Numbered from the stretch's first letter, positions 10,201-22,052 are shown. The stretch is 64,000 nt of DNA from Falciphora oryzae (GCA_000733355.1 JNVV01000001.1:3444278-3508277); one strand, 5' to 3'. Translations and numbers: made by a program. Notes: generated by a model not told the origin, from the letters alone.

Positions 10201-11480
10201 TTTGCGTCGGTAACAGTAGCAGGGCCGCCCTTGCGGTAGCACGCGGGGCCTGGGTGTGCGCCAGCGGACTCCGGACCGACGACGAAAAGACCGTTTTTGA
10301 AAAAGAGGCGCGAGCCACCGCCTGCGGCGACCGTGTTGATGTCGAGCTGCGGCGACTGGATGGTCACGCCGGCCGTTGTGGTCTCGAAGGTGTGGTCGTA
10401 TCGGCCCTCACCGTACCGCGAGACGTCGGTGCTGGTGCCACCCATGTCAAAGCCGATGACGGGGATCTTCGTCTTCTCGTCATACGACGTGATGGCGTAG
10501 CCGACCACGCCACCGGCAGGGCCCGAAAGAATGGCCTTGAGGCCCGTGAACTTGTCGACATCGACCAGGCCGCCATCGCTCTGCATGAACTCGCAGCGGG
10601 CGCCTCGCTCGCCCTCCGTTTCCCTGACGCCGCGTGTGCCAAGGCCCCCCTTGAATCCACTCTGGAAGCCCTCGATGTACTTCTTGATGGCAGGGGTGAG
10701 GTAGGCATCGGCGCAGACCGAGGTGGCGCGCGATACGAGCTTGATCATGGGCATCAGCTCCGAGCTGAGCGAGACGTGGCGGAAGCCGATCTCGCGGGCT
10801 ATCCTGCCAACCAGGGCCTCGTGATCTGGGAAGGTATAGGCGTGCATCAGGCAGACTGCTATGCTTCTTATCCCCGAGTCGTAAATCTCTTGCAGTTGGC
10901 GACGCACGGCCTGATCCTCGGGCCTCTGTAATATGCGGACGGCCTCGCCCGACAGGCCCATGACCAGATCAGCAGTCAGAGCCTCAGGGGAGCCAGCCTT
11001 GACAGCAGGCTTTGTCAGGTCGCGGTAGGGGTCCTCGGCGTAGTCTTCGAGGGTGACACGCTCGTCGAGCTCGACGACGGTGGAGTACAGCACGTCGGGC
11101 TTGCGGATGGCGAGGTCGAAGATCTTGGGGCGGGACTGGTTGCCGATGGCAAGGCAGTCGCGGAAGCCGCGGGTGACGACGAGGGCGATCTTCTCGCCCT
11201 TGCGCTCGAGCAGGGCATTGGTTGCGACGGTGGTGCCCATGCGGATGGACTCGATCTCGGAGGTGTCGAGCTGTTCGCCGCGGGGTATGTCGCGCTTGAG
11301 GAAGTGTGACATGATGCGGCGGATGCCCTCGAGCGGCGCGTCCGAGTAGTTGGCCGGGTCCTCGGACAGCAGCTTGATGACGACATCCTCGCCGTCCAGG
11401 TTGCCCACGCAGTCTGTGAAGGTGCCGCCCCTGTCGATGGCGATCCTCACGCCCTTCTTGTGTGGCTGGACGGACCCCAT
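7280..11480 (-). CDS. OXP1: 5-oxoprolinase (ATP-hydrolysing), hydantoinase A/B fusion
   Basis: Cytosolic enzyme that opens 5-oxo-L-proline to L-glutamate with ATP, part of glutathione salvage. Exon 1 is 11480..8257. A 79-nt intron (donor GTAAGA, acceptor ATTAG) spans 8256..8178. Exon 2 is 8177..7280. Phases agree (2 then 1) and the junction reads [15 protein letters not shown]. Product 1373 aa. The N-terminal HydA half starts with the ATPase-type [14 protein letters not shown] loop and later carries [10 protein letters not shown] and [15 protein letters not shown]. The HydB half begins near residue 780 and includes [14 protein letters not shown] and the C-terminal NTPGGGGWG. Near the C-terminus a run of glutamates (about residues 1310-1325) is encoded by a GAG microsatellite not expected in the family core. 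Start: first ATG before [16 protein letters not shown]. Confidence 0.95.
7487..7515. repeat. (CTC)n trinucleotide microsatellite inside OXP1
   Basis: About nine CTC units; on the coding strand they read GAG and encode an uninterrupted poly-Glu run. In-frame expansion or contraction would be tolerated at this surface-type position. Confidence 0.85.
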
Positions 11481-12716
11481 GTTCGCCGTCTGCCGCGTGC
11501 GCTTCTGTCTAAGCTGTGTGTAAGTGCCTGCCTAGAATTTATGTTTCAACACAACTCAACGCCCGGCTATCCAGGGAGCGCGCAGTCTAGAATGCTGGTT
11601 CTTGGTGATATGGCAAGGGAAGAAGGCAGACAGCCAAGTATGCAAGCAACCGAAGCCTTATAAGCAAGGACAGACTCAGGGCCCCTTCAGCGAGCCCCCG
11701 GATCGGCTCTCCGCGCCCGCCAGTATCGTCACTGCGCGGGACCCCACATCTGATAGAGATGGATGTGCTGCTGTGCGAATTGGAGACGCCATTGGAGCAT
11801 CGCTGCCGGCTTTGCCCCTCGGTGGCAGCCAAACCCCACACCGAGCGTGGGGCCCCACCCCACCTCGTCGGAGTCGACCCCCGATGGATCCCACTAGCGC
11901 GACGGGAGCACGAGAGACGGCGCCCGAATAAAAATATGCAGTTCCGATAACGCTAATTGGAGCCCCCAGTGCGGTACCCTGTAGGTTTCCTTTCCTATTT
12001 CCAATATCCTTTCCTGCTCCTGTATCCTTTCCTATTTCCTTTCCTGTTTCTTATATCCTCAACAACCATAAATTTGTGGGTGTTCTAACTAAGGTTGTGC
12101 AGTTTATACGGACTGCAGGCTTTTATTTGGGGAACGTGGAGAGCTACTGAAAGCTCGTCAACACGGGAAATTGGTAGCGCATTGGAGACCACCTGCACGG
12201 CAAACTCCTGCCTTGGCTCGCTCCGCGGGAAGTCCCCTGCAAGGCCGCCCGTCCGTCGGAGCTCTGCGCCGTTTGGACTCGATGACAAAAGCAAAGCATA
12301 ATCGCGTTCATGGTTCATGGGGCAACAATCTCCCGACAAAGCCGTTCGGCACAGCACCATTCACTATTAATGGCCTTTGAGAGCTTGATAGTAATCAATG
12401 TTTGTAAGCTCCTGACACTTTTCCGCCGGTGATTCCCATCGGGCACGAGCCCACCTGAAACCCAGATACTCCTGAAATCGCTTCTTGAGGCCACCAAGTA
12501 TACCATCAGACTCCCGAAATGTTCCTCTACCGGACCTTTCCAAACTCATACCTCGAGTGCATAATCTCCAGAAAATGAAATCACCGCTTTACAGCCCAAG
12601 CCTAGCTAGCTCTGAAAGGTGTTGATAATCGTTAATCCTGAAACTTAGCGCTCGGAAGTACAAAGAAAATAAGAATAGAAACTATGAGCGACTGCGAACC
12701 CACTTCGCGCAGGACC
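11481..12716. other. Intergenic region between OXP1 and Argonaute gene
   Basis: Promoter of OXP1 and downstream flank of the Argonaute gene. It contains a degenerate pyrimidine tandem repeat (11986-12060) and lower-GC sequence from ~11940 to 12700. A 60-codon frame at 12367-12549 (-) with segment KKRFQEYLGFRWARARWE looks protein-like, but I cannot assign it; it may be a decayed fragment. Confidence 0.5.
11986..12060. repeat. Degenerate TCCTTTCCT tandem repeat
   Basis: Roughly five imperfect copies of an ATCCTTTCC-containing unit, separated by TATTTCC or TGCTCCTG, fill about 75 bases of almost pure pyrimidine on the + strand. Confidence 0.7.
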
Positions 12717-15700
12717 TTAAATGTAAAACATGGAGTCTTCCATCTTTTGGTGGACGCTGAACTTAGCGGCGGCCTCCAACAGGCGCTGCGAGTTTCCAGA
12801 CGAGCCGCTGGTCCCGCTGGTGACACTGCCGCCGGAGATGACCCCGTCGAACATCTCGGACAAGTACGCCCGGTAGCGCGTGCAAACGATGTCGGCATAG
12901 TAGGCGGGCGGGCAGATGGACACTGCCTTGGTAGCCCGGCCGAAAAGGTAACACATTTCGTGTGTCAGCTTTTCGAGCTCCGCCGCCGCGTTCTGTCCTT
13001 TGACCGAAGGAAAGATCTCGTTGTGCAGAACGGTGTACGAGGCCGGGCGGGCTGTTCCCTTGAGTGCATTGTGCGCGACGACGAAATAGGACCAGTAGCG
13101 AGCCGTCGTGATGTCGCGGTCCACCACCGTGCCTGGGAGCACGTTTCCGGTCTTGGTCTTGTAGTTGTCGTTGGCCGGGAAGAAGCGAGTTTGGTGACGT
13201 TTGACAGCGGTGACGACGGTGATTTTTGGCTGCTGCTTGGCCGAGTAGACAGCTGCGCAGGCCATCCGGACCATGGGCAGCTCCTGGTTGATCACCGTGG
13301 CAAACTGACCCTCGGAAACGCCGTCGCGGAAGATGAGGATATTCTCGGGCAGCCGGTTCTGGTTGTGCCTCATCCAGAGGCGCAGACGAGATTCAAAGGC
13401 GCCTTGGAGCCTAGAGTCGGCCATCTCCTGACCGCCCGCCTGAGCCCAACCAATCGCCGGCCACTGTCCAAGCTGCCCGTCGATGGTTGCGACAAGCCCA
13501 GCTACAGACGGGAGGCCCGATTCCTTGTCGACGCCAAGGTTCGTAGGATGCAGGACATCCCAGCCCACCACCATGGTTTTGCCACTTTTGAGGAGTGGGA
13601 TATCAGTGGCGAGCTTGTGATTGACACCTCCGGCTTTGAGGTTGACTTTGAGCCCAACGTTCGCAAAATACTGCAGCTGCCCGCGCTCGTTGAACAGGTT
13701 CTTGCGCACCATGCATACAGTGTGGACCCCAAACTCGACGTCACCGACCCGTTTGATGGCGTTGTACAGAGTCACGTCTTTGGCGTCCGGGATCACGACG
13801 AATAGCATCATCGGGGCCGGGGCGATCGATTTGATAACATTCCTGAAATCGTCGATCTCGGAGCCTTCTCGATGCGTCATCTCAGCGCGCTTGGTGTTCT
13901 GGGTCAAAGGCCCGATCCTGATCCCCATATTCCTGGCTTGGAACTCTGTGAAGGCCTTCATGACGTTGGTGACGTCCTCCCTCGACGTGTGGAAGCGCGG
14001 GTTGGGACCATTGATATTGACAAAGCCCCAGGAGGTAACAGAACCGGGCTGTACAACCTTGACGTTGCGCATGTTCCACGACCCGTCGGCCGGCATCGTG
14101 CTCGCCATCCCTAGGTAGCAAATTTTAGGGCTCGGCAGGACCCGGGCGTTGACCGTGATTAGGTTCTGGCCAATTTCGATGCCAAATTCTCGGAGAATCC
14201 TGTTTGCCCCAGTCAGCGACAAAAGCTCCCGGCCCTTCTGGGTGATCGATTCCGCATTGCTGAAAGGGCTCCGGCAAGCAAAGTTGATCATGTTTGTCGA
14301 CTCCTGGGCGTTGAGCCTGCCTGTGGAGTTCTGGTCCTTGGCGACCCTGCAAAACTCGGCAGGGAAGAACAGTTTGTTCTTCGGGGTCCCGGTGACGACG
14401 AGAGGAAGGTTCTTCGGCGTCTTTCTATACTCTGAATGATAGGGGTGGGTGTTAGCATAAATTCAACCTTTACAAGGAATGGATGGAGCACTTGATAACA
14501 TACTCCTCTGGTAGTAATCTGCCACAGTCACATCAGTCCCATACGGAAGCGGCTTTCCTCCAAGCCAGAAATCGGACGACGGGTCCGCCGGGGGGTTCAG
14601 TCTGAACTTGATGCTGCTTGCAGAGCCTTTGGATAGCTCGAGGATCGAACGCTCCACCCAGCGCTCTTTCCCATCCTTGTCCCACATGCAAACCTCGATC
14701 TTCACGCGCTTCAGCTTCTTATTAACCCCCCACCACTTAGAGGTGTTGTAATCTCCCAGCCGAAGGTTAACCTCTACAAAGAGGTCGGAAAGGAGTTCAT
14801 CGAGGTTCCCAGACCGGCAAAAGATTCCAGCGGTGACATTGAGATTGATGAGGAGGCGCCCTGTGGCCGGTCGGGCCGACAGGAAAAAACCACGCACTAT
14901 CTTCCTCAACGCAGACAGCTGGCCGGACTCTTGAAGCTGGTTGGTGTCCGAAGGGTAGAAGCGAGCGCTTCCGAGAGGGACAACGTCATCGGAGACTCTT
15001 GCCTGGTGGCCCATGATGACGCCGATGGCGTCGATCGTAGAGGCAAACTTGGGGAAGGTCGTGGGGTCAAGCTTGTCATCCATGGTGTTGAGCCAGGTGA
15101 TAAGATTGCCGATATCGATGGCTTCGGTGTCGGCGAATTGCACCACGTAATCTTCCGCCTTTTTCCGGCCGCTGCCGATGTGCTGGATCTTAACCGCACG
15201 ATCGGTCGGCAGACTGAGATCGGCCGATGAAACAACTTGGCCTTTGAACTCGGAGACAATGACAATCTTGGCGTTCCCCTTCTGGACCTCGGCCAAAGCT
15301 TTCCGCACGACCTCGCGACGGACCTTGCCAAGGACCTGTTCAACTGGCTTCTTAGACCCAGCAGGTTGTTTCTTCAGATCGCCCGGCCGGGTGACTGTGA
15401 GGGCGTACTTGTACAGTGTCCGGGCCTTGATATTGACACTGAAAAAGTTCGCCCAGACGATGATGGCAGTTCCGGCTGTGCCGTAGGCTGGACGACGGGG
15501 CAGGACCACATTCTGCGACGAGGACGCGGTGACGCCCAGCTTGCTGAGTCCAGCGCTGAGTTCCTCCACGCTGGGAATGGGAGTATGATTCTTAATCCAC
15601 TTGTTCTCCAGCTCAGTAACCCTGGCGTCTGGAGCAGGGATCAAATTGTTGGGGCTGTATGTTTGGGGCCGGTTAGTGCGCTCGAGGATGAGATCAAAAA

Positions 15701-16148
15701 TTGTAAAGACTTACTTGAAAACCCTGTTCACCGAGTCGTCGAAGCCACCACGACCGCCCCGGAAGCCGCCTCGGCCGCCACCACGATCACCTCCTCGAAA
15801 GCCCCCGCCACCACGATCTCCACCGCGAAAGCCTCCACCGCCTCGGAAGCCTCCGCGATCGCCGCCGTAACCTCCACGGTCGCCGCCGTAACCTCCACGG
15901 TCGCCGCCGTAGCCGCCACGGTCGCCACCCCGACCGCCGCCGCGAAAGCCACCACGATCACCGCCGCCTCGGAAGCCGCCACGATCACCGCCGCCTCGGA
16001 AGCCGCCACGGTCACCGCCGCCACGATCGCCTCTGCCACGGCCTCCACCGCCGCCACGATCGCCTCCGCCACGGCCTCGACCGCCGCCACGATCACCGCG
16101 ATCACCGCCGCGTCCACGACCGCGACCAGGCCCGCCTCGGTCCGCCAT
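12717..16148 (-). CDS. Argonaute (QDE-2/AGO-like), RGG-rich N-terminus
   Basis: Small-RNA-guided endonuclease of RNA silencing (quelling class). Exons: 16148..15715, 15654..14504, 14431..12717. Introns are 60 and 72 nt (GTAAGT...ACAG; GTATGT...TTCAG), with phases 2 and 1 consistent. Product 1099 aa. Exon 1 encodes ~144 residues almost entirely of RGG/DRGG repeats, an RNA-binding and arginine-methylation type tail. N, PAZ and MID regions follow. The PIWI domain has the full slicer tetrad: D820 (VVGWDVLHP), E864 (GGQEMADS), D898 ([10 protein letters not shown]), D1042 (PAYYADIV). The spacings (44, 34, 144) are close to those of known slicers. The C-terminus ends MEDSMFYI, like other Argonautes. 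QDE-2 orthology is likely from the RGG tail, but a second fungal Argonaute (Sms-2 type) is not excluded. Confidence 0.95.
15859..15921 (-). repeat. Three 21-nt repeats coding GGDRGGY units
   Basis: Three head-to-tail 21-base units (15859-15879, 15880-15900, 15901-15921) lie in the RGG exon. The first two are identical and the third has two changes. They encode successive GYGGDRG heptads, showing recent in-frame slippage in the tail. Confidence 0.8.
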
Positions 16149-18492
16149 CGCTGCCACTGATATATTAGATGACCGTCGGATGAGAAGTACGCTTGCAGGC
16201 CTAGGTCCAAAAGGGACTGAAGATAGAGAAGTCAGAGTCTGATACATCAGGACACAGAATCGTGAATCGTGTGGGTACATGTGGGGCAGCTGGTGCTGTG
16301 AAGCAAGGCTCGGGTCAAGATATCTCACATCAGATCAGGCTTTGGGCATGAAAGACAGGCGGGGAGACAGATGGGACCGATGCCACAGATAGAAACAAGC
16401 AAGGCCTGCCCCTTTTCAATCGATATCTCTCTACCAGATGTTTTCCCCCCTCTCTCCGGTGCAGCAAGAACAACGTTCCTCGCACTTTAGACGTTGACGC
16501 TAGCGAATGGGGAAGGAGATGGAGCGTCAAGAGGAGAAAACCGACCTAGGCCAGTCGCGCAAATCCACGACTTGGGATGCACGCGGCAAGGACTGTAGCG
16601 CTTCGTCGAGATGAAGAGGAAGAAGAACAAAATGAAATAAAATAGCCAGTCTGAAAAATAGAGGCTGTAGGTTTACCCGGAATAGGTCTGTTCGTGCTGG
16701 GGATACAGACGTGAACGATGAAGGCCGGGGTAGGTTGGGCGCGTTGAGGGAGCGGTGGAGTTTAAGAGAGGGCTAGGTCCCCGCATGCGGCGGTTTTGAC
16801 GGCTGCTCAGCTCCTGTGCCAACTGCTTTGACGTCAGGCAGACTGGCAGGCAGCCCGACAAGCCTCTTTGTGTGGCCGGAATGACGGGAACCGTGCAAAC
16901 ATCAAGCGGCGTGGTTTTTCGTGCGGTCAGCGTTGGGCCTCCGACAGGAAACACGCGTGTTAGGAAGGAGCGACCCAGGCCTTGGATAGGTCGAAGCAAG
17001 CAGCAAGCAGCCAGTCCCCTCCACATACGCAAGAATCAATACGTGCAAGAGCACTGGAGGAACCCACAGGCGAGGTAGGACATCTTAAATCGCCAGCTGG
17101 ATCGTCCCCATGCGCAAAGCCTAGCCCAATCCAAGCGCCGTATGTCAACAGGGGAAGCCCTGGTCTCCTCGTCTGTCTCGGACCATCCCAGCCTACCAAG
17201 CACAAGGTTTTCCCGACGCAGGCAAGAAGCACCAAAAAAATAGAAGGAAGAAAACAAAGAAGACGAAGAAAAGACACATCAAGTCGCACATGATTTATAA
17301 AATCCTCAGGTAAATAGCAAGTAGCCCTTTGTTTCCGTCGTCGTCATCCGTCATGGAGGGTGTCAGCATCGGGCATCTGCCGACGCCACAGTGCTAGCCA
17401 GGTCCAAGCGAGCATTCGACGGGTACGCACACCGCTCTGACGCATTTTGCCTCGTACCCCACACACACACACACACCCTCCATATGCATGGCAAGGCAAT
17501 CTAAAAACGGGAATCGCGACGTGACAGGTCGGCATGGAAGCCAGCCTTCCCGGCGGTCCAATCGACGGCCAATGTGGTTGGAGCAAATGCCAATGTCAGG
17601 TGACTACCACCTATGTTTGAGTTCAGATACGCGGGGTCATCATTCTCGAATACCACCTGGTGGCTCCTGCGCTCTGTCATTCATATAAGCAGGGGGATTG
17701 TGAACAGGTAAGCAGGGATCCATCCGACCAACGACTCGGACGACAATAGTTCGCATGCCGGGTTCGCCAGGACTCGTTGGACGAGGGTGTCTTATTCTTG
17801 CCGGGAAGCAGCAAAGACGGCTGCCCACGGATTGGGACAGCAGCAAACAAGAGCATCCGAAATTGGAAGGAAGTCAAACGGAGAGCCCGCCTGCTTCGGC
17901 TGGCAGCAGATGGATCATCCCGCATATCCACGAATCACGGCATTACTTAAAATCACCCTGGAGACGGAAAAGGCTGCTTGTGGTGCCCAATAGGTCAAGC
18001 GAATAAATAGATAAATGGCAGTTGAATGCCAGATCGACTGTATCAGATACTCCGAAACGCCGCGTTGAGGCTCAACCGCCCCCTGATACCTTGTTCTAGA
18101 ATGTCCGGGATGCCACCCAGCCGCCAATTTAAAAACCAAGAATCGAAGACATGAAAGAAATACTGAGCGGGAACTACATTGGGGTACTCCAACCAGTTGG
18201 TTAATGCCCGTGTAGACGCCGGGATACTGAGTCTTGTTGTTGCATGTGCTGGGGAGGGGCAGGGGTAAGGGGCAAGGGATCCATTTGCTCGGAACGCACC
18301 TGGCATCATGTACTCGCAGAGCTCGCGAGTGCCATTGACCTCGCCAAGGCACCTTGATGGTACCTATAAATTCCCCTTCTTTTCCCTCTCCCTCTCTCAT
18401 CCACCGCCTCGGCACCAGCCATCACGACCCAACAACGGGCGGGCCAGGCGGGTCAAGCGGTCCACACCCCGCACGCGACTTAAGCGATGACA
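16149..18492. other. Intergenic region upstream of Argonaute
   Basis: 2.3 kb between the Argonaute start and the 3' end of the Opi3-like gene. It holds a (CA)8 microsatellite at 17461-17476. No open frame shows protein-like composition. It probably contains the Argonaute promoter and 5' leader and the methyltransferase 3' UTR. Confidence 0.5.
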
Positions 18493-19360
18493 TCAGCGCT
18501 GCTTCTTCAGCTCGCTCTTACCTCCGGCCGCGGCCGCGGCACGCTCCCTCTCTCTCTTTGCATAGATGCCGGCCGTGAACGGGTTCTCATACGAGAGTGC
18601 AATCCTGTACACCACGAACACCCACGCCGTGAGCAGCACCCCGGCGGGCCTGCCGTAGACGAGCGCCGAGCCCAAGAAGCTCATGGTGCTGCCGTAGTAC
18701 ATAGGGGCGTCCGTGACGTTGAAGGGGAACCCCGTAACCATGCTGTCCATCAAGATGCCGAAGTAGTCGCCCAGGAAGGTGCCCGTGATTCCCAGCGCCC
18801 ATGTTGAGCTGATGACGAGCACGTTGCCCATCGCCAGGAGCGCATAGCCCGCGTATGTAGCCGCATCCGTGTCAAGGGTGGGGTGTATAGGCTGGTGCCG
18901 CAGCGCGCGCTCGTACAACAGGTCTCGCAAGATGCCAAAGCTGAAGATGGCCACGGCGAGAAAGTAGCAGGCCATCCTGCTGTTGCCGCCAAAGAGCCGC
19001 GTCAGGATCTTGTTATGGTACTCTGTGGAGGCGCGTCGTCGTCGTTTAGTTTAGTTTTTATATCGATCGTCTGAAGCCCTGTAGGGGCCTTACCCTGTCT
19101 CGCAACAATACTGTCCCAATAGAGTTCGGTTAGCAAGGGCAGCATTTGCGGCACCTCAGGTGGGCCATAAACAAAATGGAAGGGTTCTGCAATGACTTCC
19201 TTACTTCCAGGCAAGAGGGTTGAACGCGATCGAGCAGGCAGACACTGATCCCTTCGTTAGCATGGAGGATGCAGCCTCTGCCGCTGAGGACTGCAAACAT
19301 ACCCAGCAGACTTTTCTGGCTGAAGTCAACCAGCGCATCAAGTGTAGGAGCGGGTGCCAT
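18493..19360 (-). CDS. OPI3: Phospholipid N-methyltransferase, Opi3/PEMT type
   Basis: ER membrane enzyme making phosphatidylcholine by SAM-dependent methylation of mono- and dimethyl-phosphatidylethanolamine. Four exons: 19360..19303 (58 nt), 19244..19205 (40 nt), 19110..19094 (17 nt) and 19022..18493 (530 nt). All introns have GT...AG ends; intron 2 has a perfect GCTAAC branch site. Joined, the N-terminus reads LVDFSQKSLLV-SACSIAFNPLAWN-IVARQ-EYHNKILTRLFGG, the conserved Opi3 opening, and no other splicing restores it. Product 214 aa, close to yeast Opi3 (206 aa). Four hydrophobic segments follow. The SAM/lipid motif region contains GDYFGILMDSMVTGFPFNVT and the C-terminal helix YENPFTAGIYAKRERERAA. 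The C-terminus is basic (ELKKQR). Confidence 0.93.
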
Positions 19361-20131
19361 TTTGAATGCTGTTTGAATAGATCGTGTTTGGCAGAGGCAA
19401 ATCAAGCAGCAGGTGCCTTGGACAGTGGGATGCAGAAGCAATCAAACGGACGAAGTGGTGCGCTCCAGCAACAAGACGCATACGTGTCCAGGAAGAAGAT
19501 GCGAAAAACAGGTCAACCCTAGCGGTGACGAAATAGCTCAAGTTTGTTTGACGTTCCCCCACGGCCACGGCCGGTAAATCCGCTAACACGGTTCCTGGAC
19601 CGGTTTAGCACCCCCACCTCTTGATCAATTGCACATGTCGAACTCAACAGGATTGAGAGCTTGCGGCCTTGCGACCGACCGAAAATAACTGGAGCCCGCT
19701 CAACCCATCCCACCAACCATTTTCAGGTGGGGGCTTTCAAGCTATGGTGGGTCCAGGGGCCTGCAACGTCCGAGTCGAGACGGCTGGAGGACGGAGCATT
19801 CATCACAGCCCGATTGGAGAATGGCCTGAGAACAGATTGCAGGCTGGGCCACACATCCATCCGTGCGGTTTCCATGTTTGCTTGCAATCATCGGATCTCT
19901 TTAACCAGAGGTCATCGAGCGCCGTCAACAGCTGGCTGTTGGTTGTCTTGCAGGCTCAATTCACTTTGTCAGATTCATTTGTGACCATCTTCGGAATTCA
20001 CTCTCCTTTGTGTTCAATCCAGGAGCTCCAACTCCAGCCGTTGGAGATCACCACGGCCTGTGGAGCCCCTTTCTTTTCTCGAATCAAACAGGTTGACCAG
20101 AGAACCGGCCTGGGTACCCTACAGGCTCAGA
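19361..20131. promoter_or_regulatory. Divergent promoter between OPI3 and the spermidine-synthase-like gene
   Basis: A 771-base head-to-head interval that must hold both promoters and leaders. I see no TATA box or strong palindrome that assigns either start site. Confidence 0.4.
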
Positions 20132-22052
20132 ATGGCGCCCAAGAAGCAGAAGCAGAAGGAGGTTGAGAAGCCCGAGGTCGTAATCGACCCAAACTCCTCC
20201 TTCACTCCTGAGAGTTTCGAGCGAGAGCTCAAGGCTCTCGCGGCCAAGGCGAAGGATGAGACATGGACCAAGGCGGCGCGGGAGCAGGCCGAGGCCTTTC
20301 TTCCGGCTCTGGCCCTGATATCCCTCGCCGCTGCCTTCGCCAATGCCTCCCAACTGGCCATGTCGCCCGTATACGGCTCTATTCCTGCCGCACGGTTCCA
20401 CGACCGCCTCGTCATGGCAGCCTGCTTCACCGGTTGGTCCACAAACCTGATTCTCGGTCGCTTCTTGCCGGTGAAGCCCATTTACCTGCTGCCCGCCATC
20501 GCCCTGTACGTGCCAGTCGCGCAGTTTCTTCTCTTCAAGCTCAGCGGGCGCCTCACGGCCTACTGGGGCCCCTTGGCCACGGAGCTGCTCACGCTGTTCC
20601 CCGTCATCGTCGGCTCGGTTGCCTGTTCGGCCACGTATCTGGAGCGCGCCGAATTCAGCTGGCTGCCGCGCTGGCTTGGCGACGCGGCCCCTGGCATTGG
20701 GTCCTGGGGCGTCTATCGCCTCGCCGAGCGCCTGTCTCAAAACACCATTCAGGCGTACATCGGCAAGAGCATCCTTGCCACGCGCGTGGTTCTGCAACTC
20801 GTGCTAGGTCTGTTGTATGCGGCCCTCGCGCCTTCAAAGCTGCTACTGTACGCGATCCCGGGTCTGCTGCACACGGCCTTGCTGAACCCACATGCCGCAA
20901 CGCCGCACGCACTGCAGCGGCTCAACAGCGCGCTGCAGACGCAGCACGGTTGGACGGTCCTCGACCAGCGCGAGTCTCTGACTGGATATGTCTCCGTCAT
21001 AGAGAACGATAGCATGGGGCTCCGGGTCATGCGCTGCGACCACAGCCTACTGGGTGGTGAGTGGATTAAGTACCGGCGCGGCATCTCGGAGCCCATCTAC
21101 GGTATCTTCGCCATGCTTGAGGCTGTCAGGCTTGTTGAGGTGAAGGAGCAAATCCCGGACAAAGATGCCAAAGCTCTGGTCGTGTAAGTCTGTTCCGAAA
21201 CCCATTCTTGCGTTCCTTGTTATCTAGAGTCCTTATGTGCCGTAATTTTGATGAGTTGCGAGCTAATATTCGATCATGTACAGTGGCATGGGCGTTGGCA
21301 CGACTCCCTCAGCTCTCATTACACATGGTATCGACACTACAATTGTAGAAATCGATCCAGCCGTATATGACTTCGCTATCAAGTATTTCAACGTTCCTAC
21401 TCGGCACACTCCGGTCATCCAGGATGCAGTGGCTTATGCGAGGAAGCTGGCCAACGCCTCGAGCGAGCAGTTCAATTACATCGTCAACGACGTCTTTACT
21501 GGCGGCGCCGAGCCTATAGAGCTGTTTACGCTGGAGTTTTTGCAGGATCTGCACACCCTCCTCACTCCCCATGGCGTCATCGCAATTGTAAGCACGCTCT
21601 TTTTGCCAATGGCTGCGTCTCAGGACTGACCATGCCTCCATTACCTGCAGAACTACGCCGGCGACTCGGGTCTGCCCCCGCCAAAGATCGTTCTCAACAC
21701 GATCAAGAGCGTGTTCCCGTCATGCCGCATCTACCGCGAGCACCCGCGCAACGACACTGAGGTTGCACAGACAGGGGTCGATTTCGCAAACATGGTCTTT
21801 TTCTGCCGAAAGTCGGAGGGTAAGATCGAATTCCGGAGCCCGACTCAGCAGGACATTCTTGGCAGTATGGCGCGGAATAGCTTCCTCCTTCCTAAGCACG
21901 AGGTGCTCGAGTCGGACTTCCTCGCATCCGAGGAGTCGATTCTGGCGCGCAACTCGACAGACCAGCTGGTGAAGTGGCACGAGAAGAGCGCGCTGGGCCA
22001 CTGGGAGATTATGCGGACTGTCATCCCGGGTCCCGTATGGGAGGCCTGGTGA
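20132..22052 (+). CDS. Polytopic membrane protein with C-terminal spermidine-synthase-like domain
   Basis: Exons 20132..21183, 21284..21587 and 21651..22052; introns 100 and 63 nt (GTAAGT...TACAG; GTAAGC...TGCAG); 585 aa. The start at 20132 opens a Lys-rich tail (MAPKKQKQKEVEKPE). From residue ~54 to ~290 there are about six to seven hydrophobic helices (AFLPALALISLAAAFANASQ, IYLLPAIALYVPVAQFLLF, LLTLFPVIVGSVACSATYLE and others). The C-terminal domain has a Rossmann SAM-type loop GMGVGTTPSAL (from residue 352), an acidic turn VEIDPAVYDFA (~372), and FNYIVNDVFTGG. This is the class I methyltransferase/polyamine synthase fold. Activity is unknown; a membrane-tethered methyltransferase is as likely as an aminopropyltransferase. 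Intron 1 falls exactly before the glycine loop. Confidence 0.85.

Noticed and set aside
12684..13805. 373-codon + strand frame
   Set aside because: Antisense to the Argonaute PIWI exon, whose catalytic motifs are clear.
15711..16148. RGG region as an independent glycine-rich RNA-binding protein gene
   Set aside because: Donor GTAAGT and acceptor ACAG join it in phase to the Argonaute core, with no stop before the donor.
18961..19214. Unspliced reading LLTELYWDSIVARQ as the Opi3 N-terminus
   Set aside because: It looks plausible but cannot be joined in phase to the LVDFSQKSLL exon; the AFNPLAW exon plus the 17-nt exon fits the family and phase.
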